Below, in pieces: positions 54,390 through 62,953 of a stretch of 64,000 bases of DNA (its first letter is position 1; every line of letters begins with the position of its first letter). Location: assembly GCA_030725715.1 (NCBI GenBank), contig JANRFG010000013.1, positions 40,827 to 104,826 on the forward strand, in the 5' to 3' direction. The stretch comes from Opitutales bacterium (GTDB taxonomy: Bacteria; Verrucomicrobiota; Verrucomicrobiia; Opitutales; UBA953). The position numbers were made by a program, and so were the translations under genes. The notes beneath the pieces are model-generated. The model saw only the letters and a list, made by a program, of their open reading frames with translations, searched no databases and was not told the DNA's origin.

Positions 54390-57116
54390 ATGACCATGTC
54401 TTTCCGTCTTTCCTGGGTGATCGCATTCCTCCTGCCCGGCGCCGCCTTGGCCTTGGACCTGCACGTCAGCCCCAGTGGCGATGACAAGGCCTCCGGCCGG
54501 GTCGACGCCCCTTTGGCCTCGCTCGAAGGCGCCCGTCAGGCCGTGCGCAAACTACCCCGCCCTCTGACCGAGCCAGTGCGCGTGATCTTCGCGGCCGGCA
54601 CTTACCGGATCACGCAGGCCGTCGCCTTTGAAGAGAAAGACTCCGGCGAGGCCGGTCGGGCCATCTCCTATGAAGCCGCCCCGGGCGCGAAGGTCGTGAT
54701 CTCGGGCGGCCGCGAACTTCCGCCCTTCATCTCCGGCCGGGACGGACGCTGGACGTTGGAGGCGCCCGCCGAAGCCGGAATCTTCGAGCAACTCTGGGTC
54801 GGCGACCGCCGCGCCACCCGAGCCCGCACGTCGCAGCCGGGCACACGTTTCCTCCGGAGCCTCGAACGCGAGACCCCCCTGCCCGCCGGCGCCGCCGCGC
54901 CCGGCTTCACGGAGCAGACCCTGCACGTCATGCCGGCGGAACTCGCGGGCTTCGGCGAGGCGTCCCCGGCCGAGACCAAGGACGCGGTGGTCACCTTCTA
55001 CCATAAATGGGATACGACGCGCAGCCGCGTCGAATCCGCCGACCCGGCCAAGGGCGTGCTCACCGTCCGCGGCCCCGCCCAGAAAGCCAACACCGCGTTC
55101 GACCATCTCACCGGGATGGTCATCGAGAACCTCCCGGGCCTGCTGGACGAACCCGGCGAATGGTTCCTGGCCCGCGACGGCCGACTGAGCTATCTGCCGA
55201 GAGCCGGTGAGGACATCGCGGCCGTCCGCGGAGTCATCCCGGTCGCGGAAAAGCTGCTGACCATCGCCGGTAACGCCGCCTCGCCCGTCCGTCACCTCGT
55301 CTTCCGCGGACTGCGTTTCCATCACGCCAAGGGCGTGCCTTCGCTGGCGACCTCCGTCCCCAACCAGGCCGCGGTGCGGACCGTCGACGGCGTCATCACC
55401 GTCGAGCATGCCGCCGCCGTGACCTTCTTCGGCTGCGAACTCGCGCATGTCGGCAGCTACGGCTTCTCACTCCGCTCAGGCAGCCGCGGCGTCGTCGTCG
55501 AGAAGTGCCTGATCACCGACCTCGGCGCCGGCGGCGTGAAGGTCGGGACGCTGAACGACGAGGCCAAGCCCGAGAACCATGCGAGCCACAACCGGATCCA
55601 TAACAATATCATCCGCGACGGCGGCCTGCTCTTCCCCTGCGCCGTCGGCGTCTGGATCGGCTCGTCCTCCGACAACGAGGTGACGCATAACGAGGTCTCC
55701 GACTTCTTCTACTCCGCGGTTTCCGTCGGCTGGCGCTGGGGCTACGCGCCCAGCGCGGCCAAGCGCAACCGGGTGGAATGGAACCACCTGCACCACCTCG
55801 GCAAAGGCCTCCTCAGCGACATGGGCGGCGTGTATACGCTCGGGCCTTCGGAAGGCACTTCGGTGAGCCATAACCACATCCACGACGTGACCTGCTTCAC
55901 TTACGGAGGCTGGGGGCTCTACACCGACGAAGGCAGCACCGGGATCACGATGGAAGGCAACGTGGTGCACGACACCACCGACGGCGGCTTCCACCAGCAT
56001 TACGGCAAGGAGAACATCATCCGGAACAACATCCTGGCCTTTGCCGAGGAGTATCAGGTCAAGCGCAGCCGCGCCGAGGAGCACCGCTCCTATGTGTTCG
56101 AACGCAATCTCATCGTCTTCGAACGCGGCGAACTGCTCGGCAGCAACTGGACCGGTACGACCGCGAACTTCCTCCATCAAGGCAACCTGTATTGGGACTA
56201 CTCCGGCCGACCGGTCACGTTCACCGCCCAGAAGCTTTCCCTGGCGGATTGGCAGAAGAAGGGACAGGACATCGGCTCGGTCGTCGCCGACCCGCTCTTC
56301 GTCGACGCGGCCAAGCGGGACTTCCGCCTCCTCCCTGGCTCACCCGCGCTGGCGCTCGGCTTCAAGCAGCCCGACGTGGCCGCGATGGGCGTGCTCCGCG
56401 ACGACCCGGCCTGGCGGACGCTGGCGGCGACCTTCGACCGCGGCCCGACGACGCCCCGTCCCGCCAAGCCGAAAGCGCCGGGATTGAACCTACGTCACGA
56501 TTTCGAGGGACGGATCATCGACACGCAACGCCCCTTCCCGCACGCGACGCCGGCCCTGAGCGCCCTCAGCTCCGCCCCGGGCAAGCCGCGCGTCAGCCTC
56601 GGCGACGCCCTGCGCCTGACGACGGCCAAGCAGGCCGGAGGCAAGCAGTCGCTGCTCTTCCAGGATGCGCCCGGCCTGCCCCGGGCTTACTTCCCGATGC
56701 TCTCCTTCCACCCCCATCACCAGACGGGCACGTCGACGGTGAGCTTCACGCTCTACCTGGAACCCAAGGCGATCTTCATCCACGAGTGGCGCACCAAAGG
56801 TAATCCTTACCGCACCGGCCCGGTCATCCACGTCCAGAACGGACGCCTCACCGGCGTCAAGGGCCTCGACGTCGCCCTGCCCGCGCAGAAGTGGATCCGC
56901 TTCGAGTTATCGGCCGTCATCGGCGATGCGGTCACGGGGCGCTGGAACCTCAAGGTCACGCCGGAAGGCGGTGCGACCCAGGAGTTCAAGGACCTCCCCT
57001 GCCGTCACCCGGACATGAAGACCCTCGATTGGGTCGGCTTCATGAACAACGCGAACGAGAAGACGGAGTTCTATCTCGACGACCTGGCGATCCTGACGGA
57101 CGCCCCGACGCGCTGA
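54390..57116 (+). CDS. Large exported right-handed beta-helix protein
   Basis: A 908-residue protein with a signal peptide (about 1-24), a DUF1565-like entry domain (DLHVSPSGDDKASGR), many Asn/His-rich parallel beta-helix turns (for example HNRIHNNIIRDGG and NHLHHLGKG) and a C-terminal lectin-like domain. The layout resembles GH141-type or pectate-lyase-like enzymes that act on plant or algal polysaccharides; the exact family cannot be fixed by eye. It ends with no gap to the convergent esterase. Confidence 0.82.
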   Translation: MTMSFRLSWVIAFLLPGAALALDLHVSPSGDDKASGRVDAPLASLEGARQAVRKLPRPLTEPVRVIFAAGTYRITQAVAFEEKDSGEAGRAISYEAAPGAKVVISGGRELPPFISGRDGRWTLEAPAEAGIFEQLWVGDRRATRARTSQPGTRFLRSLERETPLPAGAAAPGFTEQTLHVMPAELAGFGEASPAETKDAVVTFYHKWDTTRSRVESADPAKGVLTVRGPAQKANTAFDHLTGMVIENLPGLLDEPGEWFLARDGRLSYLPRAGEDIAAVRGVIPVAEKLLTIAGNAASPVRHLVFRGLRFHHAKGVPSLATSVPNQAAVRTVDGVITVEHAAAVTFFGCELAHVGSYGFSLRSGSRGVVVEKCLITDLGAGGVKVGTLNDEAKPENHASHNRIHNNIIRDGGLLFPCAVGVWIGSSSDNEVTHNEVSDFFYSAVSVGWRWGYAPSAAKRNRVEWNHLHHLGKGLLSDMGGVYTLGPSEGTSVSHNHIHDVTCFTYGGWGLYTDEGSTGITMEGNVVHDTTDGGFHQHYGKENIIRNNILAFAEEYQVKRSRAEEHRSYVFERNLIVFERGELLGSNWTGTTANFLHQGNLYWDYSGRPVTFTAQKLSLADWQKKGQDIGSVVADPLFVDAAKRDFRLLPGSPALALGFKQPDVAAMGVLRDDPAWRTLAATFDRGPTTPRPAKPKAPGLNLRHDFEGRIIDTQRPFPHATPALSALSSAPGKPRVSLGDALRLTTAKQAGGKQSLLFQDAPGLPRAYFPMLSFHPHHQTGTSTVSFTLYLEPKAIFIHEWRTKGNPYRTGPVIHVQNGRLTGVKGLDVALPAQKWIRFELSAVIGDAVTGRWNLKVTPEGGATQEFKDLPCRHPDMKTLDWVGFMNNANEKTEFYLDDLAILTDAPTR

Positions 57117-57950
57117 TCATTTGCCCTTCGGGTTCTCCCTGAAGAAGCGGACGATCAGCTCGGTGGAGCCTTTGGCGTATTCGTGGCCGCCCTCATGCAG
57201 AGCGGTCACCAGCGGTGCGCCCTTGCTGGAGGCATAGATCGTCGCGTCGAGGACGCCTTCCTTGGCCCAAGGCTGGCCCTCTTCGGCGCAACCATTGATC
57301 CGGCGGACCGCGGCGAAGGTCGCCTGCTGCCAGGCGAACTTGACCAAGGGGTCCTTCTTCCCCGCGACGTGGATCACCGGCAGCGGCGTCGTGGGCTTGC
57401 CGTCGCCGCGAAGGCTACCGGCGACGGAGCCGATGGCGGCGAGGGCGTCCGGGCGGGCCTGCCAGAGCAGGTAGCTGAAAGCGGCGCCGTTGGAATGGCC
57501 CATCGAGTAGATCCGACGCTCATCGACGGCATGCTTCTTCTTCAGGTCGGCCAATATCACGTCGAAGAGGCGCAGGTCGCGGCCGCCCTCGCTCGTGACG
57601 GACGTCTGCCAACCCGGCATGCGTCCTTCCTTATCGACGAGCGGTGAGACGGTCGGGAGCCCCTGCGGGAAGACCAGGATCGAAGTCTTGTCGATCTCGG
57701 GATAACCCCAGTGCCTGGCGGAGTGCGTGGAACGGCCGCCATGGCCGTGCCAGCAGAAGACCAAGGCTAGCGGGCCCGTCACACCGTTCGGCACGCGCAC
57801 GAGGGCCGTGCGCTTGACGCCATCGACGTCCCAGGACTGCTCGACGCAGCCCTCGGGGGGCCTGGCTGTCAGGAGTTCGCGAATCTTGCCTTGGGCCGAC
57901 AAGGAAGCGGCGGACAGGACGGCGAGAAGGACTAGCAGTAAACGGCGCAT
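57117..57950 (-). CDS. PHB-depolymerase-type secreted esterase
   Basis: A 277-residue alpha/beta-hydrolase with signal peptide (MRRLLLVLLAVLSAASLSA), oxyanion block FCWHGHGG, nucleophile GHSNG (Ser), and a late His in HEGGHEY. Similar to LpqC/feruloyl-esterase and PHB depolymerase proteins; it may release acyl groups from polysaccharide. A terminator hairpin stands 10 bp before its ATG. Stop adjoins the beta-helix stop. Confidence 0.86.
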   Translation of the reverse strand: MRRLLLVLLAVLSAASLSAQGKIRELLTARPPEGCVEQSWDVDGVKRTALVRVPNGVTGPLALVFCWHGHGGRSTHSARHWGYPEIDKTSILVFPQGLPTVSPLVDKEGRMPGWQTSVTSEGGRDLRLFDVILADLKKKHAVDERRIYSMGHSNGAAFSYLLWQARPDALAAIGSVAGSLRGDGKPTTPLPVIHVAGKKDPLVKFAWQQATFAAVRRINGCAEEGQPWAKEGVLDATIYASSKGAPLVTALHEGGHEYAKGSTELIVRFFRENPKGK

Positions 57951-57988
57951 AAAGAAGAAGGGCTCCCCGATGGAACACCGGGGAGCCC
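57951..57988 (-). terminator. Terminator of the Bax inhibitor-like gene, abutting the esterase start
   Basis: On the minus strand GGGCTCCCCG (57979-57988) pairs with CGGGGAGCCC (57960-57969) around a 9-base loop. The T-rich tail TTCTTCTTT ends at the esterase ATG. The second arm includes GGGGAG, the only SD-like sequence for the esterase. Confidence 0.8.
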
Positions 57989-58011
57989 TCGGAAGTTTCT
58001 TCGGGACAGGC

Positions 58012-58749
58012 TTACTCGCGACGACCCGCGAAGAAGCGGATCACGTAGAAGAGCAGCGTCACGAAGGCGGAGAACAGGACGAAGGCCGCGGCGACGTGCT
58101 GGTCGGTCTCCATGGTGTTCTTGATCTCGTTGGTCTGGTAGAGGATCACCGAGGCCATCAGGACGATCATCGCGATGGAGAACCACGCCCCGAGGCTGAG
58201 ACCGGCGATGGCCGCGACGATCACGATGGCGAGGGCCGCGAAGCTGCCGAGGACGATGGCGACCTTCAGGAAGGAGAAGTCGAGGTTGGTCATGAACACC
58301 AGGGCCGTGAGCGCCGCGATGATCGCGCCGGTGACGATGCCGGCCGGGATGAGCACGCTGCCGGCGTCACCCTTGGTGGAGAGGATGACGTAACCGATGA
58401 GCGGCACGAAGATCAGGGCCTCGAGGATGACGAAGAGTCCGAGACCGGCGTACTGGGAGCCGCGCGAGGCACGGTTGAAGGCCATCGACTGAGCCACCGA
58501 GTTGGCGCCCCAGAAGGCGAGCATGACCAGCAGGATGCTCCAGCCACCCAGCGAGTTGATCATGGAGAAGAGGCCGGAGAACAGCAGGAACGCGACACCC
58601 TGCTTCTGATCGAAGCCGACGAAGAACAGCGCCAGCAACATCGCGAAGGCGCCGAAGGCGGCGGCCACCAGGCCGTAGGTACGACGGAAGAAGGCGGCGC
58701 GGTCGGCGGCCGGGGCGTCAGCGACGATGAAGGGATTGGATTCGTGCAT
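58012..58749 (-). CDS. Bax inhibitor-1/YccA family membrane protein
   Basis: A 245-residue protein with about seven transmembrane helices and the family's acidic first segment. Motifs such as GANSVAQSMAF, LTALVFMTN and the C-terminal LFYVIRFFAGRRE fit BI-1/YccA. Members form Ca2+ leak channels or interact with FtsH in some bacteria; here the role is unproven. It is followed on its strand by a strong terminator. Confidence 0.88.
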   Translation of the reverse strand: MHESNPFIVADAPAADRAAFFRRTYGLVAAAFGAFAMLLALFFVGFDQKQGVAFLLFSGLFSMINSLGGWSILLVMLAFWGANSVAQSMAFNRASRGSQYAGLGLFVILEALIFVPLIGYVILSTKGDAGSVLIPAGIVTGAIIAALTALVFMTNLDFSFLKVAIVLGSFAALAIVIVAAIAGLSLGAWFSIAMIVLMASVILYQTNEIKNTMETDQHVAAAFVLFSAFVTLLFYVIRFFAGRRE

Positions 58750-58799
58750 ACCCCTTCCATCTTAGCCCTTTCCCCCGCCAGTCAAGCCACCCCCGCCCC

Positions 58800-61331
58800 T
58801 CAAGGGTTACGAAACCGTGCTGAAATTATCCTGAACCTCCGGCCTAAAGGCGGGAAAGGATGCTCCTCGGCCACCCGCTGGACCAAAAGTTCGCAGGCGA
58901 CCGCCCCTTCGACCCCCTCCGCCTGGCCGATCACCCTGAAGGTATCGCCTCGCACGGTGAGCATCGGAGCCCAAGCCTCCAAGAGGTCGGCTTCCTCCAG
59001 CCTCAGCGGCCAGCCTGGAGCGACCTCAGAGGGACCATGGTTGATACCGCTCTCCCGGAGCGAACGTGCCAGCAGGCCGGAGCCGGCGAAGGATCGCAAC
59101 GAAGCGTAAGGCCAACCGCAGACAGGCTGCAGCTCGACGATCTTCTGCGCCCAGGCCTTCAGCCGGCCCTCATCGATACGTCTCAGCAGCTGAGCGCCCT
59201 GTGCGGCCTCGGCGGCGAGCGGAGAGAGCGTCTTCAGGGCTTCGTCGCCTAAATCCAAGGCAAGCGGCGCGCCCCACTTGGTCTGCCCCGCGCCCGCTGG
59301 GCGCGTGAAGAACAACGGCCCGGACAGCAGCGTCGGTTCGAACGGACCACCCCGCTCCGCCCGCCATGACCCCATCGCGCCTCGCAGGAAAGATTCCCAG
59401 GCCGCGGGATCACGCGAGTTGATGTTCCAAGGCCCCAGCACGAAGATGTCCTTCGCCGTTGGCTCGGGCCCGACCGCTTCAGCATCGACAGGAATAAAGA
59501 AAGGTTGATGGGAAACGATGCGCGCCTCCGGCACGGCCGGCGGGGCGGAGAAAAAACCGTGGTCCAACCAGGCATGCCACGCCCTTCCCTCCGAAGGCTC
59601 CAGGTGACGTAAGGAACCTACGGAAAGATGCGGCCAGCCAGGCATGTCACGTAAGCGAACCGAGGCGAAGGCTCCCGGCTGCCCGGCATCATGTCGGTTC
59701 ACCCGCAGGTCCCATAAGACGCCCGCCAAAGGAGAGGCGTCCTGATCGACCACATCCAGGGCCGCGAGCAGAGGATGTTGCACGGACCATTCCGCCGCGT
59801 GCTCAGGAATTCGTAAATCCCAGTGTGTTCGCTGGAACACGCCGGCCCCGGCCGCCGCCTGGAATGCCGAGGACGATCGAGGCTTGAGCCTGACGCGCAG
59901 GCAAGCGCGGCGCTCATCGAGGACATAACCGGCGCTGTCTTCCCGAGAGTAGTCCTCACCGGTCGTCCGGAAGCCGAAATCAGGGAAAGGGACCTCACTC
60001 AAGGTGATCGCCGGGGCGGACGGATAAGCCGAGATCGGCTCCTCGCGTGAAGGCTCCCCGGCGTAGGGGCGGAGATGCACCGTGACTTTCTGCCGGAAAC
60101 GGACGGCGACCTCGATCCGGTCGGCCGGCAGGAAGGTCGTCGGCCCAGGACGACGCCATCCCGGGCCATGCGGACGACGATCCAGGCGCCACGTCGTCCT
60201 CGATAAGATGCGCGCCAGACCCTGAGGCTGGGCCTCTTCCGTCGGATTAAGGAAGGCGTAAGCCTCTCCCGGCAAGAGCCCACGACCAGCCATGCCCCAC
60301 GTCTCCGTATCCGCCACCTCGACCCAGAACCAGAGCCCACGTTCACGCGGACCTTGGCGCACGACCCCGAAATCCTCCTGCGGACAATCGTCGAGGTCGA
60401 CGACGATCGTCGCGCCTGTCTCCAGGTTCGTCACCGTGACTTCGGGGGCCCCGTTGACCTCACAGAGGAAAAGCCTCCCTTGCGGACCGGCCAGCACCGG
60501 CACCGTCAAAGGATTCCAGAGCACGCCGGATCCATGGAAACGAAGCCGATGGCGGCCGTCATGACGGGAGTTGAAGAATCCGAGACTGAGCCGGAAATCG
60601 CTCAGCAGCGGCAGCGTCGAGAGACGTCGCTCGGCTTGGATGACCGCGCAGAGCGGCCGACCTCGGGACGGGAGTTGCGACCAGGCCGATCCTGACAAGA
60701 CCTGCGCCATCTCCGGCCCCGTCGCTTCGGCCAGCCCGGCGGACTTGGATAGGTCCCGCCTCCAACCGCCGTTCACGGGATCCGTCAACAGACCGCGCAC
60801 CTGCCAGGCCTGACCTGGCCTGAGGGCCTCACCACCGCTAGCCGCGTACAGGGCGGGTCCTCCCACCTCGAGGGCGAGGACCTGCGGCAAGCTGGGTTCG
60901 GCCATCAAGGCCAGAGGCAGCTTCGGCCGGCCGGCACTGCTTCTCGCCCAAGCCGACGCCTGCCGGGATGCCATCGGCCGGGCAGCCAGATCGGCGGACA
61001 GCGATAAGTCCTCGACCCTCCAGCGCCATCGCAGGCCTTCCCACTCGGCCTCCCCGTCCGGAACCAAGACCACTGGACCCCGGCCGACCCGTAGCCCGCC
61101 CGACATGACTGGATAAGTATGGGCGATATCAGGACCCGCGGCCGACTGGAGTTCAGCCAGACCTCGCAAGGCCGCGCCCTGGGCGGCCGCACGCAAACGG
61201 GCTTGGGCGGAGAAATGGCCAACTGATGCGCTCTCGGTCCGAACGAGACCCGCCAGGCTGACCATCAGCCCGAGACAAAGCGACAAGGCCAGCAGCGCGA
61301 GCAGCCATGCTAATCCATTTCTCTTATGCAT
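58800..61331 (-). CDS. Large pseudopilin-like protein resembling Verru_Chthon cassette protein A
   Basis: An 843-residue protein with one N-terminal membrane helix (about 7-29), then a long globular, Arg/Pro/Trp-rich portion. The stretch GPWNINSRDPAAWESFLRG near residues 620-640 resembles the FNVNS-type motif of Verru_Chthon cassette protein A, as recalled from that family. The usual B, C and D partners are absent downstream, so it may be an orphan. It is divergent from the first response regulator over a 75-bp AT-rich gap. Confidence 0.65.
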   Translation of the reverse strand: MHKRNGLAWLLALLALSLCLGLMVSLAGLVRTESASVGHFSAQARLRAAAQGAALRGLAELQSAAGPDIAHTYPVMSGGLRVGRGPVVLVPDGEAEWEGLRWRWRVEDLSLSADLAARPMASRQASAWARSSAGRPKLPLALMAEPSLPQVLALEVGGPALYAASGGEALRPGQAWQVRGLLTDPVNGGWRRDLSKSAGLAEATGPEMAQVLSGSAWSQLPSRGRPLCAVIQAERRLSTLPLLSDFRLSLGFFNSRHDGRHRLRFHGSGVLWNPLTVPVLAGPQGRLFLCEVNGAPEVTVTNLETGATIVVDLDDCPQEDFGVVRQGPRERGLWFWVEVADTETWGMAGRGLLPGEAYAFLNPTEEAQPQGLARILSRTTWRLDRRPHGPGWRRPGPTTFLPADRIEVAVRFRQKVTVHLRPYAGEPSREEPISAYPSAPAITLSEVPFPDFGFRTTGEDYSREDSAGYVLDERRACLRVRLKPRSSSAFQAAAGAGVFQRTHWDLRIPEHAAEWSVQHPLLAALDVVDQDASPLAGVLWDLRVNRHDAGQPGAFASVRLRDMPGWPHLSVGSLRHLEPSEGRAWHAWLDHGFFSAPPAVPEARIVSHQPFFIPVDAEAVGPEPTAKDIFVLGPWNINSRDPAAWESFLRGAMGSWRAERGGPFEPTLLSGPLFFTRPAGAGQTKWGAPLALDLGDEALKTLSPLAAEAAQGAQLLRRIDEGRLKAWAQKIVELQPVCGWPYASLRSFAGSGLLARSLRESGINHGPSEVAPGWPLRLEEADLLEAWAPMLTVRGDTFRVIGQAEGVEGAVACELLVQRVAEEHPFPPLGRRFRIISARFRNP

Positions 61332-61393
61332 AGATGAGGAATAAGCCCCATCCTCTTTCCATTGATAACAAACAGCAAAACAGGAGATATCTC

Positions 61394-61426
61394 ATGTATC
61401 GATTCCATGAAGACATCATTACGTAA
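61394..61426 (+). CDS. Short upstream open reading frame overlapping the response-regulator start
   Basis: An AGGAG (61382-61386) placed 7 bases before an ATG opens a 10-codon frame (MYRFHEDIIT) that overlaps the response-regulator start in the +1 frame. The regulator start itself lacks an SD, so this short frame may couple or restrain its translation. Could be chance. Confidence 0.35.
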   Translation: MYRFHEDIIT

Positions 61427-62156
61427 ACTCCGTGTCACCCGGCCGCCGGCCGGGGTTCCCAGTTACCAGCCGATCAAGCCTTACGCCCCGGCGACGCCGG
61501 ATGCCAAGAAGCGCGTGCTGGTCGTGGAGGACCAGTCCGCGGTGTGCGACCTGGTCTCGGAGATGGTCCAGTCCCATCCGCGCTGCGTCTCGGTCGGTAC
61601 GGCCTCCGACGGGCTCAGCGCCATCGAACTCGCCCTGCGCCTCAAGCCCGACATCCTGGTGCTCGACGTGATCATGCCCGGCGTGGGCGGCATCGAGATC
61701 CTCCGTCGGCTCGGCGGCAGCCTGCCCGCGACGAAGGTGCTGATCTTCTCCGGCAAGCAGGAGCCGCACATCGTCCGCGCCCTCATGCAGGCCGGCATCC
61801 ATGGCTTCGTGAACAAGAACGGCCCGCTGTCCGAACTCCGCAAGGCCCTCGAGGCGCTGTCGCTCGGCAATACCTGGTTCAACGAGGACTTCAGCCGCAC
61901 CGTCCGCCTGGCCCTGGCCTCCCCTTCCTTCCTCGGCGACGGGATGATCGACCAGCTGACCCCGCGCGAACGCGAGATCGCCGTCCTGATAGCCCAGAGC
62001 CACAGCAGCAAGGAGGTCGCCGCCCGCCTGCACATCAGCATCAAGACCGCCGAGAACCACCGGGCCAACCTGATGCGCAAGCTCGGCGTCCGCGACGTGG
62101 CCGGGCTGGTCCGCTTCGTGGTCCGGCAGGGGCTGGTCGACCCGGCGTCGGAATAA
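61407..62156 (+). CDS. LuxR-type response regulator 1
   Basis: A 249-residue receiver plus LuxR-type HTH protein. The receiver (about 36-150) has acidic ED at 41-42, phospho-acceptor Asp87 in VLDVIMPG, Ser in LIFSG and Lys in VNKNG. The HTH is GerE-like with LTPREREIAVLIAQ and the KTAENHRANLMRKLGV recognition region. A 35-residue Pro-rich N-terminal tail is extra. ATG 61407 is preferred because the paralogue starts MKTSVRK. No histidine kinase is adjacent. Confidence 0.9.
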   Translation: MKTSLRKLRVTRPPAGVPSYQPIKPYAPATPDAKKRVLVVEDQSAVCDLVSEMVQSHPRCVSVGTASDGLSAIELALRLKPDILVLDVIMPGVGGIEILRRLGGSLPATKVLIFSGKQEPHIVRALMQAGIHGFVNKNGPLSELRKALEALSLGNTWFNEDFSRTVRLALASPSFLGDGMIDQLTPREREIAVLIAQSHSSKEVAARLHISIKTAENHRANLMRKLGVRDVAGLVRFVVRQGLVDPASE

Positions 62157-62226
62157 GATTGTTACCAAGCGGCGCCTTTTTGCGTTCGCCTGCGGCAAGG
62201 GGTCGGCCATTATCAGGCTCACCCCC

Positions 62227-62898
62227 ATGAAGACCTCTGTCCGCAAGGCGAAATCCGTCGTGGTCGTGGAAGACCAGACGGCCATCTGCGAACTGATCAT
62301 CGAGATGCTCGAGGCCCGGGGCGCCTACCGCGTGCTGGGCTCGACCGCCGACGGCCATGAAGGCCTCGCGCTCGCGAAGCAGCTCAAGCCCGACATCCTC
62401 ATCCTCGACATCCTGCTCCCGGGCATCAGCGGCCTGGAAGTCCTCCGCCAACTCCACGAAACGCAGCCGGACCTCAAGGTGCTGATCTTCTCCGCGAAGT
62501 CCGAGAAACAGATCGCCCGTGGCTTGCTCAAAGCCGGCGTCCGCGGCTACGTACCGAAGAGCGCCCGCCTTTCCGAACTCCGCCAGGCGGTCGATGCGGT
62601 CGCCGCCGGCGACACCTGGTTCAGCGAGACCTTCCAGAAGGCGATGGCCGACGCCCTCACGGCCCCCGAGAGCGACGTCGACGCCAAGGGCGCGACCCTC
62701 ACGGAGCGCGAAAAGGAAATCGCGGTGCTGCTGGCCAAGAGCTACTCGAGCAAGGAAGTCGCGGTGAAGCTCGATATCAGCGCCAAGACCGTCGAGAACC
62801 ACCGCACGAACCTGATGCGTAAGCTCGGCGTCCACGACGTCGCCGGCGTCATCCGCTTCGTCGTGCGCCAAGGCCTCTACGATCCGACCGAAGGCTGA
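62227..62898 (+). CDS. LuxR-type response regulator 2, tandem paralogue
   Basis: A 223-residue receiver and LuxR HTH protein closely related to the preceding gene. It shares the same N-terminal MKTS start, phospho-acceptor Asp61 (LILDILLPG), Lys in VPKSA, and HTH block LTEREKEIAVLLAKSYSSKEV. It lacks the long Pro-rich tail of its neighbour. Tandem duplication is the likely origin. The cognate sensor is not in the window; both may answer to a hybrid kinase elsewhere. Confidence 0.93.
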   Translation: MKTSVRKAKSVVVVEDQTAICELIIEMLEARGAYRVLGSTADGHEGLALAKQLKPDILILDILLPGISGLEVLRQLHETQPDLKVLIFSAKSEKQIARGLLKAGVRGYVPKSARLSELRQAVDAVAAGDTWFSETFQKAMADALTAPESDVDAKGATLTEREKEIAVLLAKSYSSKEVAVKLDISAKTVENHRTNLMRKLGVHDVAGVIRFVVRQGLYDPTEG

Positions 62899-62953
62899 CC
62901 GCCGGACCCGGCTTGCGCTCTGGAAGCTTCCGGCCTTAGGTGGTGGCCTGACC

